This document shows, one piece after another, positions 49,627 to 59,816 of a stretch of 64,000 nt of DNA; the stretch's first letter is position 1, and every line of letters starts with the position of its first letter. The position numbers and the translations under genes are program-made. The DNA is taken from the NCBI RefSeq assembly GCF_048544455.1, contig NC_133537.1, positions 308,983,738 to 309,047,737 on the forward strand. The letters run 5' to 3'. The notes below the pieces were generated by a model. It was given only the letters and a program-made list of their open reading frames with translations. It did no database searches and was not told the origin of the DNA. The DNA comes from Silene latifolia. Its lineage: Eukaryota > Streptophyta > Magnoliopsida > Caryophyllales > Caryophyllaceae.

Positions 49627-50516
49627 TTGCATTTTCTCATTACACAATATGATTTATGGCAAGGCAATCTCCATGAATGGAATTTATGTTTTAGATCAGA
49701 ACCACCTGAAATATTACACGTAATGAATAAAAAGTTAAAGGTTGGTGACAAAGATCAAACATATCTATGGCACTGCCGTATGGGACACATTAATGAGAAA
49801 CGCGTAAAACAGCTCATGAAAAATGGAGCTATCTCGGCCTTTGATTTTCAATCATTTGGCACGTGTGAATCATGTCTCATCGGTAAGATGACTCGGATTT
49901 CCTTCAAAGGTGTTGGAATGCGCTGGCCGACCTATTAGGGCTCATACACACGGATGTATGTGGACCTATGTCAATCACCGCACGAGAAGGCTATAGGTAT
50001 TTCATCACTTTCACGGACGATTTAAGTAGATATGGCTATGTCTACTTAATGAAGCACAAAAGTGAATCCTTTGAGAAATTCAAAGAATACGAACGAGTCT
50101 GAGAACCTCTGGGTAGAAAGATTAAAACACTGCGTTCAGATCGTGGTGGCGAGTATCTTTCTCACGAGTTTGATCAACACCTTAAGGACTGTGGGATTGC
50201 CCTACAGTTAACTCCACCTGGAACACCTCAATTGAATGGTGTGTCCGAACGGAGAAATCGAACTCTACTTGATATGGTTCGATCCATGATGAGTCACACG
50301 ATATTACCTGATTCATTATGGGGTTATGCTCTTTCGTCATTTTGCTCTAATACTTTTAATCAAGTCCGTCTAAAGTCTGTTGACAAGACTCCATATGAAC
50401 TATGGAAGGAACGGTCCCTAACTTGTCCTTTATACGGGTTTGGGGCTGCGAGGCTTATGTCAAGTGGAGACACGAGGATAAGCTCGGCCCGCGATCGGTC
50501 AAGACATACTTTATAG
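49627..50516 (+). pseudogene. RLC-1 integrase, broken
   Basis: The zinc-binding HHCC part is in 49627-49938 (LWHCRMGHINEKRV, then CESCLIGKMTRISF). The catalytic core follows in other frames: HTDVCGPM (first Asp, about 49950), an in-frame TGA at about 50101-50103, then TLRSDRGGEYLS (second Asp) and NGVSERRNRT (catalytic Glu). It would insert the cDNA. At least three frame changes and one stop make it inactive here. Confidence 0.82.
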
Positions 50517-50699
50517 GTTATCCTAAGGGAACACTTGGTCATTACTTTTATTCGCCAACCGAACAACGTGTCTTTGTTGCGGCTAGTGCGACATTCTTAG
50601 AGAAGGAATTTCTCGAGAATGCAAAGAGTGATAGAACCTTCGACTGTCGGAGATTCCGAACCAAATACCGAGCAACCATTGGAGGAACCAGTTCCTTCA

Positions 50700-51596
50700 A
50701 TCCCAGCTGCGGTTAATATTCTTGAGGAACCTAGGAGGTCGGGAAGAGTCTTTATTCCTCCGGGACATGGATACATTGGTATGGTCGAGGAACATGACAT
50801 AGATGACATTCTACTCTTAACGAGTAGTGAACCCGCAACCTATAAAGGTGCCATGACCGATTCGACTCAAAGCTATGGCTTGAGGCCATGCAATCCGAGA
50901 TGGACTCTATGTATGAGAACAACGTATGGGATCTTGTTGACTTACTTGCTAAGGTTCGTCCCCTTCAATGCAAATGGCTTTACAAGATAAAGCATTCTGT
51001 GGAAGGTCAACAAGATATCTACAAAGCACGACTAGTTGCTAAAGGTTTCACCCAAGTGCCAGGTTTGCACTACGATGAAATTTTTGCACCCGTAGTCATC
51101 TTTGCGTTCCATTCGGATTATCTTAGCAATTGCCGCTTTTCATGACTATGAAATTTGGCAGATGGATGTGAAAACCGCCTTCTTAAACGGCTTTTTGGAG
51201 GAAGAGTCGTACATGGTACAACCCGAAGGTTTCATCGATCCTGAACATCCTAAGAAAGTGTGCAAGCTTAAGCGGTCCATTTATGGACTTAAGCAAGCAT
51301 CTCGGAGTTGGAATCATCGCTTCGACCAAGTGATAAAAGACAATGGATTTACTCGATCGGTCGAGGAACCATGTCTATATATCAAGTCGAGTGGGAGCAA
51401 GATTGTCTTCCTAATATTGTATGTTGACGACATACTTCTGATTGGGAATGACATACCTCTCTTAACTTCGGTGAAAGTATGGTTGAAAAACCATTTCCAG
51501 ATGAAAGATCTGGGTGAGGCACAAAGAATTCTGGGCATCCGTATCTATCGAGATAGATCACGTCGGATGTTATCTCTCGATCAGAGTCTTACATAG
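50700..51596 (+). pseudogene. RLC-1 reverse transcriptase, broken
   Basis: Frames at 50888-51145 (CKWLYKIKHSVEG, YKARLVAKGFTQ, YDEIFAPVV) and 51102-51596 (IWQMDVKTAFLNGFLEE, KLKRSIYGLKQASRSWN, and the catalytic YVDDILLIGND) cover the RVT_2 (PF07727) domain of copia elements. One shift lies at about 51100. The linker from integrase (EPRRSGRVFIPPGHGY) starts near 50720. It is the only reverse transcriptase of LTR type in the window. Confidence 0.85.
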
Positions 51597-52311
51597 ACAA
51601 AATCCTAGAGAGATTCAAAGCATGACTAACTCCAAAAAGGGGTTTCTTCCTATGGCTCCGGGGGTGCATTTGAGCAAGTCTCGGGCACCGAGACACCGGA
51701 AGAGAAAGAGCGCATGACACGGATTCCTTATGCCTCGGCTATAGGATCAATCATGTATGCCATGATATGCACACGTCCGGACGTGGCATATGCATTGAGT
51801 ATGACAAGTCGGTTCCAACAGCATCCAGGTGAATCACATTGGTTAGGTGTCAAGAACATTCTTAAGTACCTACGGAGGACTAAAGATTGGGCATTGACTT
51901 ATGGAGGCCCTCAAAAGCTATGCGCAACCGGTTACGCAGATGCTAGCTTCCAAACGGATCGAGATGACTCGAAATCTCAGTCTGGATTCGTTTTTACTCT
52001 TAATGGTATGCGATCAGTGGAAGAGTTCCAAACAAACATTACAAACAGATTCTACGACCGAGTCCGAGTACTATGCCGCGTCCGAAGCTACAAAGGAAGC
52101 GATATGGATGCGTCAATTCTTACATGGACTATCCGTAGTGCCTAGTTCGAATGACCCGATAACCATCTATTGCGACAATAGTGGTGCCATCTTCCAAGCT
52201 AAGGAGCCTAAGTCTAGCAACAAGTCTAGACATGTACAACGGAAAGCTCATCTAATCCGAGATTACGTGGAGCAAAAGGAAGTAGTGATAGAAAAGATTG
52301 CTACGAGATGA
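51597..52311 (+). pseudogene. RLC-1 RNase H, broken
   Basis: Frame 51714-52000 gives IPYASAIGSIMYAMICTRPDVAYA, ILKYLRRTKDWALTYGG and YADASFQTDRDDSKSQSGF; after a shift 51901-52311 gives TTESEYYAASEATKEAIW and IYCDNSGAIFQAKEP. These are the copia RNase H residues (Asp, Glu of ESEY, Asp of CDNSGA). At least one frameshift lies near 52000. The polyprotein ends at about 52311. Confidence 0.82.
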
Positions 52312-53263
52312 TAACATATGAGATCCTCTCACTAAACCATTACGACAAGATAAGCATGAAGGGCACGTTAATTCCATGGGAATTAAACGTGTTCCTAAGT
52401 TGTAGTACTCTTTTATGGATTAGATTCATTTTCTTTTGTACTCTATACAACATCATCGTTTTGATATTTATATATTTTGTTTTTCATGTGGAATTGTACG
52501 ACAATTTTGAACACCACAAAGTGAACTGAACAAACATTATATTTCTAGTCCTTAAATTGCCCACATGAGCTGATAACTCTGGCAATTATTTTGTGACGTT
52601 GGTTGATGGTGGGTTCAACAAGCCATAAGTCAAACGGTTGACTGACCAATCACAGAGGCGAGTTATACGGATATCTCGTAGGACACAATTGTGACATCGA
52701 CGTGGAGTCCTAAATGTTTTATAACATTCGGTGCCCGGTCGTGGATAGGACTTCCATGGTGATCCTAAGAGTCGATTCTTTTGACTATCGACTGTCTCTT
52801 GAGACTAAGGCAGATTTTGGGTGACTTTGGTTTCTTTCTCACGGTCATCCGTAACGGGGGGCCAAGTAGATTTTTTTCGGGTCATTTCATGCGTGCTTAG
52901 ATCGGAAGGAGTCGAGTTGAAGGAAATATTCAGCCTTTATCAGGTACTCGATATTTCTCGGGGCCACTCGAGGAGTCAGAATCGAAATGCATGGCCATGC
53001 TCGGATACGGATTCGTTTTATCAGTTAAGTTACTCTCTAGTCGGGGAAACCACTCTTGATCCAGATCGATTGTAAAATACGACCTTTGCGGATCCGGATC
53101 TGCAAATTGTTTTACATTGAGTGGGAGAAATTTTTAAATGAATATGAGAATCGGTTATCGCACATACACTTGTACGGACAAGTGGGAGTTTGTTGGAGCC
53201 TGTGTCCTCCAGTTAGTGCGGATAACGTCATTGCACGTACACTTGTACGGACAAGTGGGAGCT
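52312..53263 (+). other. RLC-1 3' non-coding region and polypurine tract
   Basis: 950 bp after RNase H without coding features. It ends in a direct duplication: ACACTTGTACGGACAAGTGG, then GAGYTTGTTGGRGC, at 53164-53222 and 53239-53298. The second copy holds the functional polypurine tract (AGTGGGAGCT) and LTR start; the first is a relict LTR start (TGTTGGAGCC at 53191). Confidence 0.7.
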
Positions 53264-54245
53264 TGTTGGGGCTGGTGTCCTTTACAGTTAGTGCAAGGAC
53301 TTATAAATCTCTAAAAGGATCAAAGGGCATACTTTTGGTATTATTATCAGTTGATCCACGTTTATCAATAACGGTTGGCTTGCTAGATAAGTTTGACGTT
53401 ATTGTCATACAGATGGCGGTGATCAACTGGTCCCTAAAAGTCACACCTATAGGATACGTTTGAGAGATGTGACAGTATGAAAATACAGTCATGTTGATGC
53501 CAAAGTTGACTAAGCAGTTAGTCGGAGTCATTGACTAATAATTAGTCAAACGCGATGTTGAGATATTTTATTTAATACGGATTAAATAAAATGGGCTAAG
53601 GCGAATTAAGCAGTTAATTCGTAAATTAAATATAAACGATCATATTTAATTGATGTATATTGAATTAATTATACAATATCGTCTTTGTCGGACATGTATT
53701 AATATTTCAACTAACCCGTGTTATTAGTTGATATTTTAATAGCCAATAACCGATGACGATTTATAATAAAAACCGCGTCATATACATTTAGCTATTTTCG
53801 AGACGACCACGAGTTAAAATTAAGAGGAAGTGGAAGCCCACTTCCCCATGAGGGCTCACGGTTGGCCGAATGGAGGAACAAAAGGAGAGCCTCTCCTCCT
53901 TTCTAACCTAATCAATCATTTTGACAAAAACATTAGGGTTTCAGAGTATTCTTCTCTGAAATTTCTAGATCTCACATCGAATAACCTCACAATAGCTCTC
54001 TCGATATTGCAAGTCAATTAGAGAGCATTTCTAGCACAAGGGCATAGTCTCAGACGGTCTTGGGTGCAACGATTAGGAGGAAATCTCTGTTGATTTCTGT
54101 TCTTTACGCCGCACATCAAAGGACCCGAGGTTGATTCTTAATCTTTATCGTTTTCTATTGTATTTCGTTTATGACCATAAAATCGCATGTTATATTTACG
54201 TTATAATCCTTAAAATTAAGGGAATTTTACGGATATTTCCCTATA
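53264..54245 (+). repeat. RLC-1 3' LTR
   Basis: 982 bp. Differences from the 5' LTR seen by eye are few (for example around 53750-53800 and 54184). Directly followed by GTCCT. Confidence 0.92.
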
Positions 54246-54464
54246 GTCCTCTCCTCCGACCTGAAAGGTAAGTGTCCCAACCCCGACATCAACAATTGCG
54301 CCAGCAGTGCACAAAAATGGTCGTCCCAAAATAACGGGAATGTTACGGTCCTCGGGTATATTTAAGACAATAAAATCTACGGGAATAAAGAAATTCCCGA
54401 TCCTAACAGGTACATCATGTAGAGCTCCTTTGACCCGAACATAAGAATGGTCACTAGTGAACAA
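54216..54464 (-). pseudogene. RLG-3 unit 2: protease C-terminal part, cut by RLC-1
   Basis: Same text as 24371-24583 (NIPVILGRPFLCTAGAIVDV), truncated at 54251 where RLC-1 inserted; the last residues of the frame (REISVKFP) come from the copia LTR. The missing end is at 45347-45440 and 29603-29642. Confidence 0.8.
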
Positions 54465-54471
54465 TCGTTTT

Positions 54472-54999
54472 TTAGCGTGTGAACTTAGTCAACCCAAATT
54501 TCAAGGCAAGAGACAAAGGTAAAACGCTAATACTAGCTCCTAGGTCACATAAAGCACTATCAATTGAATGGGTCCCTATTGAACATGGTATAGAAAAACG
54601 ACCTGGTCCGACATTTTGGCGGGGTCCCATTTCGAAGAAGTGCACTACACTCTTGATCATAGCAACATTCATTCTCGCCTTAACATCACTAATATCCTTC
54701 TTAGACCAATTAATTTGACCAATAAATTCAGAATAAGAGGGTACCTGGGCAATCATCGCTTTGTAGTGATCAGCGACATTGAGATCTCGGATACGGTCCA
54801 GGAATGCACGGTGTGGTAGCAATTGTTGTGGATAAGGAACTTGAACAGAATAGGAGTTGACTATATGTTCCTTTTTATCGTCATTAGAAATAGGCATTAT
54901 TGACGTATCAGTGTTGTCCATAGCAAGGCAATTCGATCGAGGTATCACAGTACTCAATCGAGAGCTTTCTTCACTCATATTGCTCGATCGAACAGTCAC
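54472..54999 (-). pseudogene. RLG-3 unit 2: gag C-terminus and protease active-site region
   Basis: 175 residues joining the end of gag (YSVQVPYPQQLLPHRAFLDR, INWSKKDISDVKARM) to FSIPCSIGTHSIDSALCDLGASISVLP, the Athila-type protease active site with DLGA. Here gag and protease are in one frame, unlike unit 1, where a base is missing at about 24858. An indel just after LKFGLTK (about 54472) separates it from the C-terminal protease half. Confidence 0.75.
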
Positions 55000-55653
55000 A
55001 GAGACTGTTCGATCCAGATCTTGTTCTTCAGCCGTGCTCGATCGAACAGACTTGGTGACTGTTCGATCGAGGTTCTCCTTCCCAGCAGTGATCGATCGAA
55101 CATTATCGAGTCCTGTTCGATCGTGGTGATCCCTTCCACTTCGTTCGATCGACCTATGTTAGTCACTCGATTGAGTGATTCCTCTGTCTGGGTTTAAATC
55201 TTCGCATAAACTCTTGAAGTACGATAGGAATTCGTCATCCGAGTCATAGAAATCATTCTCAACATTGGGTGACACGGGTTCTTCATGAGACGGAATGGTG
55301 TCGGTGTTGATAGCATACACCGTCTCATATTGCTCTTGGATTTGCTCGACTTGACTAGTTGGTTCACCCAAGCCTGTAACTTCAGTATACGGATGGCAAA
55401 TTCCTCACCAAGTGCCCTTATCATTGACTTAACTTCTTGACCTCATCATTCGAGCAAGTGGGGGAATTGGTTGCGATGAGAAAGAATAACAAGGCGGTGG
55501 ATAGCCTTGTTGCAGCAACGGTTGTGGTCTAGGCCTCAGTGGAGGAGCAGCCTCATAGTGATTACCACAACCCCAAGATTCTTTCCTCTCCCAATTAGTA
55601 TATCTTTCAGTTTGAGCTTCAAACTGAGCAATAAGTCGAGAGACGGACGTCAT
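55000..55653 (-). pseudogene. RLG-3 unit 2: gag N-terminal part, frameshifted
   Basis: Starts MTSVSRLIAQFEAQ at 55653 as in unit 1 (25769), then shifts frame at about 55438, 55350 and 55185. The segments MIRALGEEFAIRI, YETVYAINTDTIPSHEEP and the LDRTV/VRSS repeats follow in different frames. The indels are not those of unit 1, so they arose, or were introduced by assembly, independently. Confidence 0.7.
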
Positions 55654-55836
55654 CTTGGCAAAAGGGGTCGAAGGTACTCAAGCCTTCCCTTCGACAATCT
55701 CTTTCTAAAATCTGTCTAATAGACCTGTAAGACCTATCAAAACAGCACTAAAGAAAAAGATAAGAACGGCCTCAAGGTACTCAGTCTTCCCTTGAGACGA
55801 AAAACAGACAAAAATAAAACAGATAAAAGCGTCGCC

Positions 55837-55854
55837 TCCCCGGCAACGGCGCCA
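55837..55854 (-). other. RLG-3 unit 2 primer-binding site
   Basis: TGGCGCCGTTGCCGGGGA on the minus strand, five bases inside LTR-C; perfect Athila PBS. Confidence 0.92.
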
Positions 55855-55859
55855 AAATT

Positions 55860-57182
55860 TGATACTGTCGTTATGTACCAAAAATAAATACCTAAGTTAC
55901 TACTAACAGAAGTCAGCGGTAAGTAGGGTCGATCTCCACAGGGAGGCTAAATTGCTATCTATCTGTTTAGTTCGGTCCGTCAGGGTGTCACAGGAATGGG
56001 GTTTTGATTGTTGAACTAAACTAATGAAAAGGTAAGAGAGGAATAAACGCAAGAAATTAACAGAGGAGAAGGGAATATGCTAGGAGTCGGTCTACCGTGG
56101 CAGCTATACTATCGGGTATACTGAGGCGATTAAACTATTGATAGGAAGAGTTATGGTCGTCACCTTTCGGTCCTTAAACCGCCCTAAAGCGTAAATAGCT
56201 TAGCTTTCGCCCTCACTACAATACCCTATTGTAATTAAGCAAGCCTTCCCTTCCAATCTTTCGATCCAGGTCGGGGTTAACTAGAATTATTGGTCTCCTG
56301 CATGCATTCATTCGTCCTGATAACAATTAAATTGCCTAATACAATTCTTATCGCAAGGCTAATCTATTCAAGTCAATTATAACACATTGCTAACACGGCT
56401 TCCCTAATCCTAACATACTAAGGAAATTAGCTACACATGGCTCGGGGTACTACACTAGCAATTGCTAATCTAATAACATAAGACATGGCAACTAAAAGGA
56501 GAAACAATAAAAGCAATAAAAGAAAAAGGAAGAATAAAAGGGAAGAAATAAGTTACTGAATTAATGATCCGGAATTAAGAGAACAAAGTAACAGTGTGTT
56601 GGAACAAATAAGAGAGGAGAAAAGAGAGTAGAGTAACGTGCAGTCCCCCCCTTTGTCTAACCTCCTGTTAGATTTATTTATAGCCTAAAAACATAAAACT
56701 TAATCTAAGCTTAACATGAATTGAGGCCCAGTAGCTTGTAATTGTTCGATCGAACACTTAAGCCACTCGATCGAACAGTTTCTTCGTCTGTTTACTCGAT
56801 CGACCAAAAGCTAAAGCTCGATCGAACAGTTCTTCCGTCTGTTTACTCGATCGACCAAAAGGTAAGGCTCGATCGAACAGTTCCTGGTTCCAGCTCGTGT
56901 TGGTCTTGTAATTTGGTCTTTGACTTGTCCTTTTAGCTCCCGAAACACCTTCACGCATCCCAAGACAGCTATATTTCCCGCTCCAAATCATCTCTTCCTC
57001 CAAATGCATGCTAAACGGACGGTAAATGGCATGAATCTACTACTTTATGGCTCATTCCTGCAAATAAGACAAAATAACCCAAAGTAGCATATTCGGGGCA
57101 TTTCGTAGCATAAAACCACGATAAAAGCATAGAAATACGTGCATAAAATAGGCTAAAAAGACTATACATTAGGCACGTATCA
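55860..57182 (-). repeat. RLG-3 LTR-C (5' LTR)
   Basis: 1,323 bp, TGATACTGTCG to GCACGTATCA, followed by the second ACAAA (57183-57187). TATA 56675-56682 on the minus strand, TCGATCGA array 56744-56880 upstream of it. Confidence 0.93.
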
Positions 57183-57187
57183 ACAAA

Positions 57188-57768
57188 CACAAGATAGAAA
57201 TTTGAATATATTTGAGCTTCACTTCAATACAATAATACGATTTACTCATTACAATAATTGAGTTTCTACATTACAATAACCACAAATACCAGAGTTATTT
57301 CATCGAATATAATATCAAAAAAAAAAGATCCACCTTTTTTATTTACGCTAACTACGACGATAACAATAACTCAATAACTATATAGGAGTACTTAATTAAG
57401 AGAGCACTAAAGATGCAATTCACGGGCCGATCCGATCAGTACAAAATTATAAGGCATTAACCTCAAAGCCGCAACGGTGAAGATCAAAGGACTTACCAAT
57501 GGGGTAGCGTAAAATTTGTGTCCCAAAGTCGCGTACACATTAGTTTATTACATGCCATATCTGCAAAAAAAAAGAAATAAACAAAGAAACAGACAGAAAA
57601 TCAGTAAATCAAGCGTGAAAGTAAAGACGTAGTATGCATGGATGATTTATTGAATTCGGACACTATATATACACATTAACTTGTTGGTGTTTTGGTTACA
57701 CATGACATCTATTAAGTTTATGAGTTTAATGTATAGTAGGAGTTGGTCGTAGCAGAAAAGCACATATA
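57188..57768 (-). mobile_element. DTX-1 right part, with inverted ACAATAA repeats
   Basis: Resumes after the RLG-3 target duplication. At 57225-57300 it carries AATACAATAATACG, TTACAATAATTGAGTTT and TTACAATAACC, the reverse complements of the repeats at 19545-20160, so the two halves belong to one element with inverted flanking arrays. A candidate 64-bp exon on the minus strand is at 57497-57560. The outer border was not found; the LINE target site starts at 57769. Confidence 0.45.
57497..57560 (-). other. Candidate 64-bp exon relic
   Basis: On the minus strand a run of T with TTTGCAG precedes 57560 and GTAAG follows 57497 (ending CCATTG|GTAAGTCC). One frame is open across it (MACNKLMCTRLWDTNFTLPH). 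No neighbouring exon was identified and I do not recognise the protein. It could be a captured gene fragment in DTX-1 or chance. Confidence 0.25.
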
Positions 57769-58893
57769 ATAATAATTTGTGCTTTATTGGTGTGCTAAAC
57801 TTAGTGATTAATTTGTTGGTGTTCACCTGCCCTGAACACCTGGTCTACACACAAATTATCCTATGCTGGCAAAATTAATCACTAAGTTTTGCAGAAATTT
57901 TTTATGGCAGCCTGAGGATGGGAAAGAAAGGCGATAATGAAAGAGTGGTCTTCTCTTTGTGCTCCTTATCGGGAGGAGGCTATAACATTAAAGAAATCCT
58001 TTCTTGGAACAAATGTATTATTTGCAAATGGATATGGGCAATTGAGACTAAATCTGAGAGTGTGTGGGCAGCTTGGAATTACAAGTATAACATTAAAACG
58101 GAGGATTTCTGGGCAATGGCGGTCAAACCTCACCACTCAGAAAGTTGGAGAAGTATTCTGCTGGTCAAGAATGAGCTTATTACTAGAACTGGCAGCATAG
58201 AAGGGGCAAAGCAAGTCTTGACTCGAAGTGTGCAGGCAGGTAAACTGAATCTCAGCCTACTGTATGAACACTTTAGGGTACCAGCAGCCAAGATCAGTTG
58301 GGCAAGAGGAGTTTGGAACACTGCTGTCTTACCTAAGCATAGGTTTCTTATGGTCCTAGCCGTGCAGGGGAAGCCAACTAATGTTGATAAACTCAATCAG
58401 AAAGGGCAATGTATTGTGAACAGATGTATCCTCTGCAAAAATGATAGTGAATTACATCAGCACTTGTTTTTTAATTGTCCCTTTGCCGTCTGATACCGGG
58501 CGGGGGTTTTGCAATGGTTGAGAATGAGTAATAGAACAAGGAACATGAGGAAGGAACTAAAATGGATTTCCAGGCATCGTGAGAGGAGACATTGGAAAGC
58601 TAGATCAGACTCGGCAGTTTAGCAGCCACGGTCTATAGCTTATGGGAGGAAAGGAATGGTCGTCTTTTTCGTGAAGAAGAACATGGTTCTGATTATATTT
58701 TGAAACGTATACAGTATGTAGTCAGTGTGAGGCTTCTCTTTGTAACTAATTCTCGATATAAGGATGAGGTAGTAGATTATCTAAATGCTTGAGCTAGGTA
58801 ATTATTGGTTATACTTTGTAAGATTGGCCATTATTCCCTTTGTGGATGAATAAAATGGCTTGCTTTTCTTGCAAAAAAAAAAATAATAATTTG
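57769..58893 (+). mobile_element. 5'-truncated LINE with 11-bp target duplication
   Basis: The direct repeat ATAATAATTTG is at 57769-57779 and 58883-58893. The insert (57780-58882) ends with a poly-A signal AATAAA (58849-58854) and a short A tail. It carries only the C-terminal end of a LINE ORF2. The first 110 bp hold an inverted pair, AAACTTAGTGATTAATTT (from about 57798) against AAATTAATCACTAAGTTT (to about 57890), consistent with 5' inversion during target-primed insertion. Confidence 0.8.
57858..58640 (+). pseudogene. LINE ORF2 C-terminal end with zinc-binding RT domain (zf-RVT type)
   Basis: The frame 57918-58493 reads GGYNIKEILSWNKCIICKWIW, then WARGVWNTAVLPKHRFLMVLAV and NRCILCKNDSELHQHLFFNC, the plant LINE zf-RVT (PF13966) pattern. 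Just upstream KFCRNFLWQPEDGKER, in another frame, belongs to the same protein, so a frameshift lies near 57930. A TGA at about 58491-58493 and another stop at about 58619 break the tail. The endonuclease and polymerase core are absent because of 5' truncation. Confidence 0.75.
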
Positions 58894-59452
<559 letters not shown>

Positions 59453-59816
59453 GTGGGATCGGTGAGAACGAACACTCGGTGCAAACGGTGAGAACGAACT
59501 ATAACCAATGGATTAACTAAAATCGTACGGCTGAATCTCGATGTCAACGCATACAAAAATTCCGTATTACTTACTCTGACTTTTCTCACCAAATATCTAA
59601 CACATCAATTTAAAAAAAAAAATGTGATTATCGATCAGTAACCCAGAATTTCAACGAAAATTTATTTAATCGACCAACTTTTTGACGGAATTGATGTAAG
59701 TTTTCGCTAAAACTACTGATTGTTGTCATATATTTGATAAATCTACCTGTCAATTTGTAGTAATTAGATTTAAAAGCTTTCGTAATTTTTTTTTTTTGTC
59801 AATTTTTAGGGTTTTA

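Larger units (their letters stand above)
45441..54245 (+). mobile_element. RLC-1: Ty1/copia retrotransposon, full domain set, frames broken
   Basis: Target duplication GTCCT (45436-45440 and 54246-54250). LTRs 984 bp (45441-46424) and 982 bp (53264-54245), differing by only a handful of bases. They start TGTTGGGG and end CCCTATA, an atypical 3' end. A tRNA-Met PBS follows. The domain order gag, protease, integrase, reverse transcriptase, RNase H is the copia order. It is the only element here with RT and integrase. The coding region changes frame about a dozen times, which is odd beside such similar LTRs. Confidence 0.93.
20613..57182 (-). mobile_element. RLG-3: Athila-type gypsy element in a three-LTR tandem arrangement
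   Basis: Target duplication ACAAA at 20608-20612 and 57183-57187. Termini are TGATAC and GTATCA. Order: LTR-A (20613-21930), internal-1 (21931-25975), LTR-B (25976-27299), internal-2 (27300-55859, interrupted), LTR-C (55860-57182). Removing RLG-4, RLC-1 and their duplicated target bases leaves internal-2 at 4,046 bp against 4,045 bp for internal-1. Each unit has a minus-strand Athila primer-binding site (TGGCGCCGTTG), gag and protease, but no RT or integrase. The intact outer duplication with three LTRs fits unequal recombination between LTRs of two copies at this locus. Confidence 0.93.
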
